Source: Gordionus sp. m RMFG-2023
Taxonomy: Eukaryota; Nematomorpha; Gordioida; Chordodea; Parachordodidae
Direction: 5' to 3'
Length of the DNA stretch: 64,000 bases
NCBI RefSeq assembly: GCF_954871325.1
Contig: NC_088775.1
Coordinates: 55,033,561-55,097,560 of the forward strand
Made by a program: the position numbers and the translations under genes
Part shown: positions 1-10,937 of the stretch, one piece after another
Numbering within the stretch: position 1 is the stretch's first letter
Layout of the letters: each line of letters starts with the position of its first letter
The notes under the pieces: model-generated
Told to the model about the DNA's origin: nothing
Databases searched by the model: none
Seen by the model: only the letters and a program-made list of their open reading frames with translations

Positions 1-137
1 CAGTTTTGGTTCTTAATCCTGTCAATTCCTGCTTCCTCGGCTAGCAGTGAAAGAGCGCTTTCAGCGGCTGGTAGGATTTGAAGATAGGAGGACTGTTTAA
101 AGCCTGACAAACTCGACTCGTCATTATTTATATATCA
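1..137 (+). pseudogene. hAT transposase C-terminal dimerisation fragment
   Basis: Reading from base 1 gives the hAT C-terminal dimerisation signature SIPASSASSERAFSAAG, then stops, then LKPDKLDS, which is the usual order in Ac-like hAT transposases. The upstream part lies outside the window. The fragment ends where another hAT element is inserted at 146, so it predates that insertion. It is a relic carrying at least two stop codons. I see no clear continuation of the coding sequence after the insertion at 2797. Confidence 0.8.
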
Positions 138-145
138 CGTAACAC

Positions 146-2727
146 CATGCGCGTACGCAGGAATTTAGTGTGGGGGGGGGGGGATAATTAAAATGTTTTA
201 AAATATAATTATTGTTATTTAAAAATATCAAGCATAAATTTATTAGGACTAATAACTATTTCTAATATACAAATTTAAATTAATATGAATTATAAAAAAT
301 TAAATATATAAACCGGTATATAAAAATAAATTTGAAATAAAAATTATTAAACGGATATAACCGGCGGCATATAAATACTTTAAATAAATCTGAATTATAA
401 AATATTAAGTAGATATAACCAGGATATGAATGACTATAAAATAAATAACCCATAATAGAAATTTAAATTTTTTGAGCCTTTAAAATTTATATATAAAGTA
501 TAAAAAATTTTAATGAAATATGAATAATTAATTTATGTAAAAGAAAAATATATAAGACATAAAAAAATGATTGCACAAAAAATATTATAGAAACATTATA
601 TTTTTATAATGTAAAATCCAATCTTCGTTGGGATTGAGCTAATTTTTCAATTATCTCATCCGTGCTTGGCGTCAAATTAAAGAAGAGAATGTTCTCTCAT
701 TAGTTGCAGTACTAATGGGAAGAGTTGCTAATATATATAAAAATTTAATATATTGGGAAAATAATCTAAAAGATGTTTGAAATGATGCAAAGCATCCATA
801 CCATTTTTTGGGACTATATCAACCATAGTTAATCTTTTATACCATAGTTAGCATTCAGTTAATAAAGCATCATGAGATACATTAACGTCTTCATGATAAA
901 AATCTGCCAAATATTTTATTTTTTTCTATCACCATCTGAAAAAGGTTCAGAGGGCTTTTGCGGAAGTAATAACTGCAGATTGGTAAGTGCAGCTTGATGA
1001 ATTAAAAACCGTTCATTAAATTGGGTTATATATGTATTCAAAAGAGGTACAAAGACATTTATTTTATAATATTCTTCTATTGACCCTATATTAATATTTG
1101 GACGATAAGGTTGCCTTGCTGCAAGTCGAGGGAGACAAATATTGAACTCGTATAGCTTTGCTTTTGATTTAACACTAACATATAAAATATGAAATTCCTC
1201 ATCAGCATTAGCTCTAATTTTCTTGAGTTCTAATAAAATTGTCTGCTATTCTCATCATCTCAATCAAATCAATATCAGGTTTTTGAAAAGTATTACATAA
1301 AATAGTTGTATAATTAAATAATTTATTAATACATTCTAATGCGAAAAAAAAATTTGGTATAAGTATTGAATCCAGTAACTTGCTTGCTTCTGAAGAAATA
1401 TCTCTTTCAGACCATTGTGATATTTCTGTAAGAGCATTAATAATCGGCTCTTCTAACTCCATAAAAGCTGTTACTGCTTGATGTCGAAGACTCCATCTTG
1501 TTGGACAAGCTTTTTGCAATTTTTTTCTCCTTGTTGGGCAAGGAGTTTCAGATATAATTCTGTTCAAAATATTTTAAAGCTTGGGGTATCTAAACATCTC
1601 ATGGATGCTAGATATTTTACCTATATAAATATAAAAAATTTAATTTAAATAATTAAAAATATACCTAAGCAATTTGATATCAATGGTAAAGAACATGAAT
1701 CCGATATTGCTAAGTTGTGTGAATGGGTAGCACAGTGGACATATATAGCTGTTGGGCATTTTTTTTAATAAATGCCTGAAGCCCATTGAATTGCCCACTC
1801 AATGTACGTGTTCCATCATACTCTTGCTCACGTATCATATTTATATTAAGCTATATTTTTGAAAATAATTTTATAATAAGATTAATTATTACTTTTAATT
1901 TTTTAAGATTCTCAAAATTACATCAGCTAAAGCAGACCCAGTCATGCTTGAAACAGGAATAAATTGTAGAAACGTTTCCTTGATAATGTTATTATGTGTG
2001 TCTACAAATCGCGCACACAATGACATCTGCTCAATGCCAGCAATGTCCGTGGTCTCATATGCCAAAATTAAGAAGCATGGGGCAGAATTGATTTCAGCAA
2101 TCAATTTTTCGAAAATGATATTGTTGCAAATATCAATTATTTCATTTTGTATCCTAGGGCTAAGATAGGTAGCATTTTTATTGCCATTAATGAGGCTCTC
2201 CATTAATACAGGATCTCCTAATGCTTTAAATTTTAAAAGTCCACGAAAATTACCTTCGTTATCATTATTATTAAAATTTAAGCTTCCTGAATCCTTGTGG
2301 CCACGTAATGCTAGGCCTTGCAAGCCACAATATAAAATAGCCTCAATAGTTAGTTTTTTGCGATTTTAACCCTGTTTTTATCAATAAGTGATGAAATGGG
2401 TTTTGCTAAAAATATTTTAATATTAAAATTTTATTAATTATACTATACTTTTTGGCTTTTTGGTAGATTTTTACTATCTTCAGTGTTTTTAAAAAAAAGT
2501 CTAATATCCATGACTAGAAATTTGAAAATGGTGAAAAAATATAATACCGGGAAATTGATAAATATTACGCCAAGGAAAACTTGAAAATGAAATTAATTGA
2601 TAAAATAAATTAGTAAATGAAAAAGGTAATAATATAAAAATTTAAAAAGAAAGAGATATGAATAAATATAATAAAATATAAACAATAATATTTTTGAAAA
2701 ATATATCGGCATCTGCATTTTTTGGAT

Positions 2728-2760
<33 letters not shown>

Positions 2761-2788
2761 GTCCCCTTCCCCGCTGCGTACGCCAATG
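146..2788 (-). mobile_element. hAT element with ZMYM1-like transposase, nested in an older hAT
   Basis: The left end begins CATGCGCGTACGCAGG and the reverse complement of the right end begins CATTGGCGTACGCAGC, an imperfect terminal inverted repeat. Each end then runs into a long G run on the plus strand (about 12 and about 30 bases). The flanks are CGTAACAC (138-145) and CGTGACAC (2789-2796), an 8-bp target duplication with one mismatch, as expected for hAT. The length of 2643 bp fits an element encoding one transposase. The insertion split the hAT relic at 1-137. Confidence 0.8.
640..2367 (-). pseudogene. hAT transposase of the ZMYM1/DUF4371 type, broken
   Basis: On the minus strand the pieces run in family order. 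2367-1895 holds NRKKLTIEAILYCGLQGLAL and further DUF4371-like sequence with a conserved ETTD catalytic-type motif. About 1840-1670 holds YVHCATHSHNLAISD. 1567-1214 holds CPTRWSLRHQAV. About 1213-915 holds RLAARQPYRPN. The C-terminal dimerisation motif LPISTATNERTFSSL lies near 720. The GT...AG stretch at about 1665-1620 may be an intron. Several frameshifts and stops separate the pieces, so the gene is dead but still collinear with a full-length transposase. Such proteins are often annotated as zinc finger MYM-type 1-like. Confidence 0.8.
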
Positions 2789-2796
2789 CGTGACAC

Positions 2797-3330
2797 TATT
2801 GACAATGACATGATATTGATATATCTTTATAATATCATTATATCATGCATATTATTTTTATATAATCGCAATAATTTTTAAATTTGATTGTATTTCAACT
2901 TTTTAATATTTAACCTGAATAAAAGGTATATACTTCCAATTTAAAAAAATACAACTTAATATAATATATTACATTATGGAGGAAAATAAACTTTTAATTA
3001 AGATAATACACATAATTTTTAATTGTTTTTTGGATATTATAATAATCACACTCAAATTTTAAAAAATTTGGATTAGGGTATAATTGAAAAAAAAAAATAA
3101 GTCGAAAATTTTTTTTTATAATTTGGGCTCGGACTGTGATAAAATCACTTTGCAGACCTCTACACATCTATCATTATTTCAAAAATTATAAATCAAGTTA
3201 TCGAAGATATAATTTAAGAAAATCGAGCATATTAAATGGAAAATTAATTGAACTCACCCAACAGGAACATACTAATACCAATAATATAATTAATGAAGTG
3301 TAAAGATAACCACAAATTTATATGTGACTA
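2797..3330. other. AT-rich spacer, nothing recognised
   Basis: This is low-complexity AT-rich DNA right of the hAT insertion. I find no coding frame, repeat ends or RNA structure that I can support. Confidence 0.5.
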
Positions 3331-3338
3331 TGTAGTAA

Positions 3339-3558
3339 GTAGTGTTGTTAAACGGCTCGTTTTGAGCCGATTTTTAAAAACGGCTAACTCAATACTTAGC
3401 CAGAAAAATATCGCCTAAACCTCAAAATTTAACTAATATATGGCTAGACCTTTGTGCCTTCTATGAACAAAATCTTCAGACTTGCTTAATATTTTTCTGG
3501 ATAAAATATTTAGTTAGCCGTTTTTAGGCTCAAAACGAGCCGTTTAACAACATTACTC
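3339..3558. mobile_element. MITE with GTTGTTAAACGGCTCG ends
   Basis: About 30 bp at each end form an inverted repeat containing GTTGTTAAACGGCTCGTTTT, with AT-rich sequence between. Flanking TGTAGTAA (3331-3338) and TGTAGTAT (3559-3566) make a likely 8-bp duplication, pointing to hAT. A related copy lies at about 39051-39222. The ends also resemble those of the foldback elements at 22988-29713 and 32951-37213. Confidence 0.6.
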
Positions 3559-3566
3559 TGTAGTAT

Positions 3567-4333
3567 CATTATCTAATTTGGTCAAGCATAATTCAATATC
3601 ATATTCATTTAGTAAATCTAGAAAGATGATTGATAATGAAATGAAAATAATATATAAAAAAATTAACTAGAATTGAAAATAATAAGAAAAAATATATTAA
3701 AAATAAAGGAATGTTGTTTAAAAAATCTCTATTCTAAAATATTTATTTTTTTATTTCATTGATGTCATCTAAAATTTAATAAAAATTACATGTCATCTAT
3801 AAAGTATTATACAAACAGAAAACAAAAAGAAATTATGAAAACTGAAAAACAATAACTCAAAAAGCACCATAGTTTTCAAATTATAAAAAGAAATCTCAAA
3901 AAAATTTAATAATCTATTATGCTGTTAAAGAAATGCATCCATTATCTTATTTAATCCTTGATAAATTTTGATCTTTAAACTTTAAAAAAAATATCTTCCA
4001 TCTTAGATATTTTTTTAAAATAAGTTATAAGTATCTTCGTTGGAAAATTAAATTCTTTAACAATATTTTCAAAAATGCAAATACGAATAATTTTAAATTA
4101 AATTATAAGAATAATTTCGAATAATAGATAAAAATTATTCCATGGATAATAAATTTTCCTTATTCATATTAGGATTTAATTTTGTCATTCATATTCGTTA
4201 AATACTTATCAAATCGAATAAAAAATTTTGTTTTAGGTCTAGATCAAGGATTCAGTTTGAATATTAAACAAGTTAAGAATTTCTAGTATGCCATTTGTGA
4301 AGGATATATGTAATTTGAAATATTGGTTCTTAC
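3567..4333. other. AT-rich host intron or downstream sequence
   Basis: There is no convincing coding or repeat structure. It follows the last host exon that I can see on the minus strand, so it is probably intron. Confidence 0.4.
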
Positions 4334-4441
4334 TTTTATCGGGGTTGTAATTTATAAACCGGTTAAACAGTTCGTGGTAAAATGGAAATTCTTCAGTTGT
4401 TGTGTAAGGTAAAATGTCATCGTGACTAACGTAATCCAAAC
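4334..4441 (-). CDS. Host gene exon (third visible), product unknown
   Basis: On the minus strand this open segment is bounded by an acceptor (TTTTATTATTTAG) and a donor (GTAAGAAC). It reads DYVSHDDILPYTTTEEFPF followed by YHELFNRFINYNPDK. The entry phase matches the previous exon: the codon GGT is split G|GT, giving VPG-LDYVS across the junction. Codon use is less AT-biased and less repetitive than the surroundings, and no transposon domain is apparent. I do not recognise the protein family. The gene would continue leftward, beyond the window or in sequence I could not resolve. Confidence 0.55.
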
Positions 4442-4627
4442 CTAAATAATAAAACAAAACAATTTTATTCATAATCAATTGTCTAATAAATAAATAAACG
4501 AGAAAGGGGGGGGGGGTATAAATGAGATCTTGAACTTCTAGAGGTTACTTTTTCAACCGAATAAGAAATGAATGAAATAATTTTAAAAAGTAAAAAAAAT
4601 AAATGAGTTAAAGTTCTAAAATATTAC

Positions 4628-4700
4628 CTGGAACAGCATAGAGGGATGCCCTACTATTTTGTTGTCCACCTAAAAAGGTAACAGATTCTGATTGTTGACC
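4628..4700 (-). CDS. Host gene exon (second visible), product unknown
   Basis: This 73-nt exon on the minus strand has an acceptor AATTTGTCAG and a donor GTAATATT. It encodes GQQSESVTFLGGQQ then NSRASLYAVP. It enters in phase 0 and leaves in phase 1. Leaving in phase 1 fits the exon at 4334-4441 across a short 186-nt intron. Entering in phase 0 fits the candidate exon at 39317-39411, across an intron of about 34.6 kb. The match of splice sites and phases is the evidence for a real gene; the function is unknown. Confidence 0.55.
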
Positions 4701-5360
4701 CTGACAAATTAATAGATTTAATTGGTTGATTATTTGACAAATGGATTTTATAAAATCAGTTTTAATAGTAACCGTTATAAATTTTAATTAGAAATATTTG
4801 ATCTCGTTTTATAAGCAACCATTCCCGGAAATCAAGGTAATAAATCCTAAAAACTTTATATTATTTTTTTTATTTTTTTTACTATAAAAGGCCAGTCCCT
4901 GGAATCTATGAGGACCTGGTAATACGTTTGTGAGTAACCTTTTTTTTGTCAAAAAATAGTTATAATTTTTGTTAAGAAATAATATGCAATTTATAAGAAT
5001 TCATTTATTTGAAATAAAATTTATTTTGATATAATCAGTGTCGAATCGAATTTTGGAAACCGCACCGAACCAATATAATTTAATTTTTAACTGAACACTG
5101 AACCTGCACCGAACCGTTTTTAAAAATTAGTCAACCGAACCTTTATAAACTTTAAACAGGTTCAAGTAGATTTCTATTTTCAGGCGTTTTTTTTCATATA
5201 GGTTTTTATTTTATAAATAAGAAATCATATAATATTTTATTGTTTAGTAAATTTATTCTATGCGTTATTATATTTTAATTTTTTTTAAAATTTTTATATA
5301 GTATGATATAATCTGCAATATATTATTACACATAAATTAAAGGAGAAAATATAGTTCCAT
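4701..5360. other. Intron sequence with degenerate ACCGAACC repeats
   Basis: This is AT-rich intron. At about 5040-5165 a degenerate, irregular repeat of ACCGAACC-type words recurs several times. I find no gene. Confidence 0.4.
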
Positions 5361-5362
5361 AC

Positions 5363-5700
5363 TACAGCCAAATATATTCGGAAACATGGCTAAGCAAAGA
5401 ATCAGAAGAGAAAAGTCTACAGACAATGGAGATGAGAATGCGAAGGATGATAGCTGGGGTATCAAAAAAGGATAAAATACGGAATACAAATATAGTAAGG
5501 AATTTAAAGGTAGTACCCATTAAAACAAAGATCATGATGAACAAACTCATGTGGTACGGATATAGGATGATATGACCTAAAAACTATATAGGAACCAGGT
5601 TAAGAGCCTTGAAGTAGGTTAACGAACGAGAGTATGATCAAATCTCCAATAAGCCAACAAATTTAAGGATCGCAAAATTTAAATTGAATAAAATGGATTG
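5363..5700 (+). pseudogene. 3' fragment of an RTE-type LINE reverse transcriptase
   Basis: The plus strand reads ETWLSKESEEKSLQTMEMRM then RRMIAGVSKKDKIRN and KLMWYGYRMI, the conserved end of RTE/BovB-like polyproteins after the reverse transcriptase. A stop follows, then PKNYIGTRLRALK in the same frame. It is a 5'-truncated copy carrying stops. It is clearly different in sequence from the LINE at 15758-19172, so it is another family or a much older copy. Confidence 0.75.
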
Positions 5701-6290
5701 TATGAATAATATTGTTGTGATTATCGTGTCAATCGACAAAATGTTTTTTAATATTCAAATTTTTAATTATTAAAGTTAATCGAATTGTAAAAAAAGAAGA
5801 AAAAGAAAGGTTTTTTCAAATTGTTAAAATATATTGTACGAAATTAAAGGAGAATTTTGCCAACATAAAATTAATTCAAATCCCGGATAAACCCCCAGAT
5901 TTTTTTTTCATGTTTATAAAATTTACTTAAGACCTAATAATAAAAGCATATTTTTATTTGCAATATAATGAATACACTCATATTTATAAGATAAAGACAA
6001 ATTGGTATTTTAGAAAAAAATATTAAAAATATATTTATTAATAAGCTAAAAGAATTTAGAATCTAATTCATTATTTAAAGATTTCTTATATATCCTCCAT
6101 GAAAAATGCGATAAAATGCTGATGTTTAAAGTGGTACTGGGAAAAAACCCCCATAAAAAAACCATGTATTTAATATTTTGGTAAAAATTATTGCTATAAT
6201 AATAAATACAATACCCATCTACAATTACGATATTAAGTACAAAATTTTGTAAAAGATATATTTATTTTATTGGTAAATAATCATTATGTA
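5701..6290. other. AT-rich spacer, nothing recognised
   Basis: Low-complexity sequence lies between the RTE scrap and the foldback element. Nothing can be supported here. Confidence 0.4.
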
Positions 6291-6606
6291 CATATATATT
6301 AGCGGCAATATGTAATTTATGTATACATACATTGCCTGAATATTTTCGGCAATGTGAGTTAGTGGTAGGCAGGGTGATTTTAATTCTATTTTACAAATTA
6401 ATAAATTTATTTGAGATTAATTTATTATTTATTTAATATTAATTTATTATTATAAATTTATTTATATAATTTATAGATTTTGTTAGATATATTTTATAAA
6501 TAATATTTTTAAGATTGTTAAGGTATTTTCAATTTTTTTAGCTTTTGATCACTATTTTGTGTTAGATGATTTTTTTAATAATATTTTTTGAGATAAAATA
6601 TTTTCC

Positions 6607-6747
6607 TTCTTTAAAGAGCTGGGGAAACGGATCTCTACTAGGACCGAAGATCCCAACGAGGGTTACTACCTACGTCAAAGATTAGCCCTCAATATAATAA
6701 AATCCAATTACCTCAGCTTCATATTCTCAATGACTGATACCCCCTAA
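6607..6747 (+). pseudogene. C-terminal scrap of a restriction-like-endonuclease LINE
   Basis: The frame reads FFKELGKRIS, then TEDPNEGYYLRQRLALNIIK, ending SMTDTP and a stop codon. This matches the last part of the LINE at 45045-48050, where FLRQRLSMAILKANY occupies the same position. It is a 3' remnant of a related but distinct copy, carried inside foldback element 1. Confidence 0.75.
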
Positions 6748-7230
6748 TTACTTACAATTTATATCTAAATTTTATTCATTAATTAATATTGAATTTATGA
6801 TTTTATTTTTATATTTAGTATTTGTAATATTATTTTTTTAAATATATTTTTTAAATGATTTTTTATATATTTATTTTTTCCGTAATTTTTTTAAATATAT
6901 TTTTTGAGATAATATATTTTAAATTGTTATATTATTTTTTAAATAAATTTTTTGATTGGTACTTTTTTTAAATATATTTTAATTTGTTATATTATTTTCT
7001 TAAATATATTTTTTGATTGATTTTTAATATATATTTATAAAATGATTTTTAATATATATTTATAAAATGATTTTTTATATATTTATTTTTTACTTAAATT
7101 TTTTCTTAATATATCTTTTGATCGCTAAATATTTTTTATTTTTTGTGTTATATGATTTTTAAGTATATATTTTTAAAATTATTTTTTACGTAAATTTTTT
7201 CTTGATATATCTTTTGATCCCTAATTTTTT

Positions 7231-7910
7231 AGGTAAAAGTGACAAATGTCATAATCGTTATTTTTGAACTTTTTGATAAAGTAAATAGGTAAAAATATGT
7301 TTTGTAATTATGTTAAATCAATATTTCAGTAAAGGTGTACAGAAAAGTGACAATTGTCTTAATCGTTATTTTACTTTTTTGAGTTTTTTTAATGTAAATA
7401 TAGGATAAAATATGTTTTGTAAACATGTTAAATTAAAATTTCAATGAAGGTGTACTATAGAAAAGTGACAATTGTCATAATCGTTATTTTTGAACTTTTT
7501 TGAGTTTTTTTATAGTAAATAGGTAAAAATATGTTTTGCAAACATGTTAAATTAAAATTTCAGTGAAGGGGTACTATAAAAGTGACAATTGTCATAATCA
7601 TTATTTTTGAACTTTTTTGAGTTTTTTTAAAGTAAATAGGTAAAAATATGTTTTGCAAACATGTTAAATTAATATTTCAATGAAGGTGTACTATAGAAAA
7701 GTGACAATTGTCATAATCGTTATTTTTGAACGTTTTTGAGTTTTTTTAATGTAAATAGGATAAAATATGTTTTGTAAACATGTTAAATTAAAATTTCAAT
7801 GAAGGTGTACTATAGAAAAGTGACAATTGTCATAATCGTTATTTTTGAACTTTTTTTAAAGTAAATAGGTAAAAATATGTTTTGTAAACATGTTAAATAA
7901 AAATTTCAGT
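7231..7910 (+). repeat. Tandem array of the TGACAATTGTCA repeat, forward arm
   Basis: About six units of roughly 115-120 bp each carry a GTGACAATTGTCATAATCG-type core, then a T-rich stretch, then AAATATGTTTTG and AACATGTTAAATTAA. The core contains the 12-bp palindrome TGACAATTGTCA. The array is mirrored at 8830-9190. Confidence 0.85.
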
Positions 7911-8829
7911 TTAGATATGTTTTATATTTTATAGACACTAACAGTAATATCAAAAATAAAATTCCTAAATTCGCTTTTATATATATTCATAATTAATGAT
8001 GAGTTATTTTCCTGCAAATCGTCAATGTCTTGATTTGATTAAACTCGAGATTTTATTATGAATACATTTATCACTTCAAATGATAAAAAATTCCATTATT
8101 ATGATTAAACTTTAATCTTCATAGCATCAGAAAATGTTTTTTTAACATAATTTATAATAAGTAGGCCGATGTATAATTAAAATATTTTTAAGATTAATTT
8201 ATTTTTTTCAAAAACTAACTGCGAAATATATTTAAATATAGAATCCTGTATCGGTTATTTGTATATCAACTAACTAAAATATCTTTGACTTATTTATTTC
8301 AATTCTGTGAGTAAATATATTTTAAATATTTATTCACTTTAGTGAACGATCTAGAATTACAAGTTAGAGCTAATATTGAAATGTAAATCTATCAAAGTAT
8401 TAAATAGCTTTTCGAAATACATTTTCAATAATATATTTATAAACGAAATAAATTTTAACATTTTTCAATGTTGCATTATAGCGCACATTAAATACTTTTA
8501 GCTCTCATATTTAAATTTATTTTAAACAATTACTAAGATTATATTCAAACAATATAAGTTTATCATTTTTTTCGAGAAATGAAGGCCTTTGGGAAATTTT
8601 TTTTACTAAATTTTATTGAATAATGCTAGGCTCTCTCTTTAAAGGCCTTTGGCCAGTTTATGCTTTAAATTTTCTTTGGGTTTATACTCTTTTTTATAAA
8701 TTTTTTTATATTTTTGTGAACCATATACGCACTTTTAGTTTTTTGATAGGGGTAAATTCTTTATTATTTATAAATAATATTTACCAAATCAGAGAAATTT
8801 GAATGGGTGGGAATTTTTTTTTCCCCAAA

Positions 8830-9190
8830 AAATTTCAAAAATAACAATTATGATAATTGTCACTTTTCTATAGTATACCTTCACTGAAATATTAATTTAA
8901 CATGTTTGCAAAACATTTTTACCTATTTACTTTGAAAAACTAAAAAAAAATTTAAAAATAACAATTATGACAATTGTCACTTTTCTTACACCTTCACTGA
9001 AATTTTAATTTGTATTTACTTTAAAAAAACTCAAAAGTTCAAAAATAACAATTATGACAATTGTCACTTTTCTATAGTACACCTTCATTGAAATTTTAAT
9101 TTAACATGTTTACAAAACATATTTATATCTATTTACTTTAAAAAATTCAGCAATAACGATTATGACATTTGTTACTTTTACCTAAAAAAT
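8830..9190 (-). repeat. Inverted partner of the TGACAATTGTCA array
   Basis: About four units occur in opposite orientation to 7231-7910. Mirror symmetry extends beyond the arrays: TTTTTTAGGTAAAAGTGAC at the left outer edge is matched by GTTACTTTTACCTAAAAAAT on the right. Together the two form a foldback structure with a core of about 0.9 kb. Confidence 0.8.
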
Positions 9191-9651
9191 TAGCGATCAA
9201 AAAATTTATAATAGAAAAAATTACGTAAAAAATAATATATTAAAATATATTATCTTGAAAAATATATTTAAAAAAATTACGTAAAGAATAAATATATAAA
9301 AAATCAGGGTAGGTCTATAAGTCGAAAGGCTTGGTAATACGAAAGGCAAAATAATATTGAAATAAAAATAACAAAGAAAATGATTAATGAGATATTTGAT
9401 TGATTTATTGCTTTTTTGAGAAAAAATATAATAATAACATTATATAATAATATATTAAAAATATGGAAATTTTAAGATCTTTTCAATTTTTTAAAAAATT
9501 CTTTGAAATAATTTGCATTTAATTTTTAAATTAATATTTTTAATTAAATTAATTTTGGTTATGATTTTATATATTAAGTAAGTATAAATATATTGTAATT
9601 ACTTGATAAAGAAGTAAATAAATATAAATTTTTTTAAGGTTTTTTTTAATT

Positions 9652-9943
9652 TGCGAAAGCATTTAAGACAAAAGGCTAACATCTTAAACGTAATTTTGAA
9701 TATAATTATATCATTGAACCCAGATTTAAATTTCCTATCCAAAACCGTTTAAATGTATTTTTTTGTGTTTAATAATTATTGGTCGCGAAAGCATTTTAGA
9801 GGGGAAAGGCTTTTTGAACCGGAAACGCAAAAAATTACATATAAACGGTTTAGGATAGGAAAATTAATTCTGAGTTCAATGATATAATTATATTCAAAAT
9901 TACGTTTAGGATGTTAGCCTTTCCCTGTTAAAATGCTTTCGCG
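9652..9943. mobile_element. Palindromic MITE with CGCGAAAGCATTTTA ends
   Basis: The left TTGCGAAAGCATTTAAG and the reverse complement of the right, TCGCGAAAGCATTTTAA, start inverted arms of about 110 bp, including GGCTAACAT and AACGTAATTTTGAATATAA. A third copy of the GCGAAAGCATTTTAG end sits internally near 9784. It is non-coding. Confidence 0.6.
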
Positions 9944-10479
9944 ACAAAAAAATTAATTTGTGAACCGGAAACGTAAAAATATATAGTTGTGAACCGGAAA
10001 CGTAAAAAAATATATCTAAGCGGTTTTGGATAGTTGTTAAATTTTAAAAATGAAAAATTGAATTTGAGTTGTAATAAGCTAGTAAATATATTTTTTTTTC
10101 CAATAATATTACGTAAAAATAGAATTATAAATTATTTGATATTTAATCTCAATTTTATTTAATGAAAAATTGATATATGTACATTAAATAAAATGTTTCT
10201 GAAAATTATTTATAAAAAAAGATTTAATAATCAAGATTATTATTAATTGCTTTTTAGCAATGCATACCCCTAAAAAAATATTTTATTTTTAAAATATATT
10301 AGAAAAACTTTATATTATATCTAAAAAAAAAATGTTATAAATTAATCAAGTAAAATATTAATCTTAAAAAATTATTAATATCACAAAAATAACACATACC
10401 ACTACCTCACATTGCCGAAAATTACACATTGCCGCTAACATATATACAAATTTAATTTAGAATAATAATTAAATGGGTT

Positions 10480-10937
10480 AGGTCGAATATTTAAAGAAAT
10501 CTAAAATATGGAAAGCTTCGCACCCCATCACAGTATTCCTCGCAAAGTTTCTTTAACCGAATCTGGGTATTATAACTCTGTGATTTTGTTTTCAGTGTCC
10601 AACTACCTACGCGCCATCGTTCAAGTTTGGTTTCATCGGTAGCCACCTCGCATTTCATTTTTTTTAATCAATACCCAGATTGATGGGTGTTTATTTCCAC
10701 CCAGATTAGAAAAATGATGAATCCATTCTTCGCATTGATTAATCGAGTGTTCTTCTCCGGATAGTGCTCTGATTCCCAAGTTTCCAGAGGAAATCGAGTC
10801 TTAATTCTTGTCTGGGACTAAGAATTGCTTCTTGTGGCCTCTCTTGATATTCCATTGATATCATTTTTTGGAAGTAATTAAGAATATCCTTACCATTGCT
10901 CAGAGTAACTGATTTCAGGAATGTTATTGCATTGCCC
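10480..10937 (-). pseudogene. MULE transposase C-terminal fragment
   Basis: The minus strand reads RFPLETWESEHY, EEWIHHFSNLGGNKHPSIW and, after stops, a weaker tail. This resembles the C-terminal block of Mutator-like (MULE) transposases, where RFP-ETWN is followed by an N-S-EGWH-F segment and HP-IW. The region is frameshifted and broken. Its upstream part continues on the other side of a hAT insertion at 12061-12130, and an inverted copy of that part is at 14531-14725. It is less AT-rich than the surroundings. Confidence 0.6.

Larger units (their letters stand above)
6299..10438. mobile_element. Foldback-type element 1 (TTAGCGGCAAT ends)
   Basis: The ends TTAGCGGCAAT...ATTGCCGCTAA are flanked by perfect 8-bp duplications CATATATA (6291-6298 and 10439-10446). 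The terminal repeat includes a second CGGCAATGTGAG word; the left copy has about 26 extra bases. Inside are long inverted arms (about 6760-7905 and 8830-9300) that carry tandem repeats pointing toward each other, a core without obvious coding, a LINE 3' scrap (6607-6747) and a small palindromic MITE (9652-9943). No transposase is visible, so it must be mobilised in trans. The 8-bp duplication suggests the hAT or P superfamily. Confidence 0.7.

Noticed and set aside
1944-2369. Two plus-strand open frames
   Set aside because: They lie antisense to the hAT transposase pieces at 1895-2367.
2593-2811. Open frame with a polyproline run on the minus strand
   Set aside because: The prolines come only from the homopolymeric G run at about 2729-2758, and the rest is low-complexity AT sequence in the hAT end.
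6299-10438. Interpretation of the foldback elements as Helitrons
   Set aside because: Helitrons lack terminal inverted repeats and target duplications and end in CTRR with a hairpin; here there are inverted ends and 8-bp duplications.
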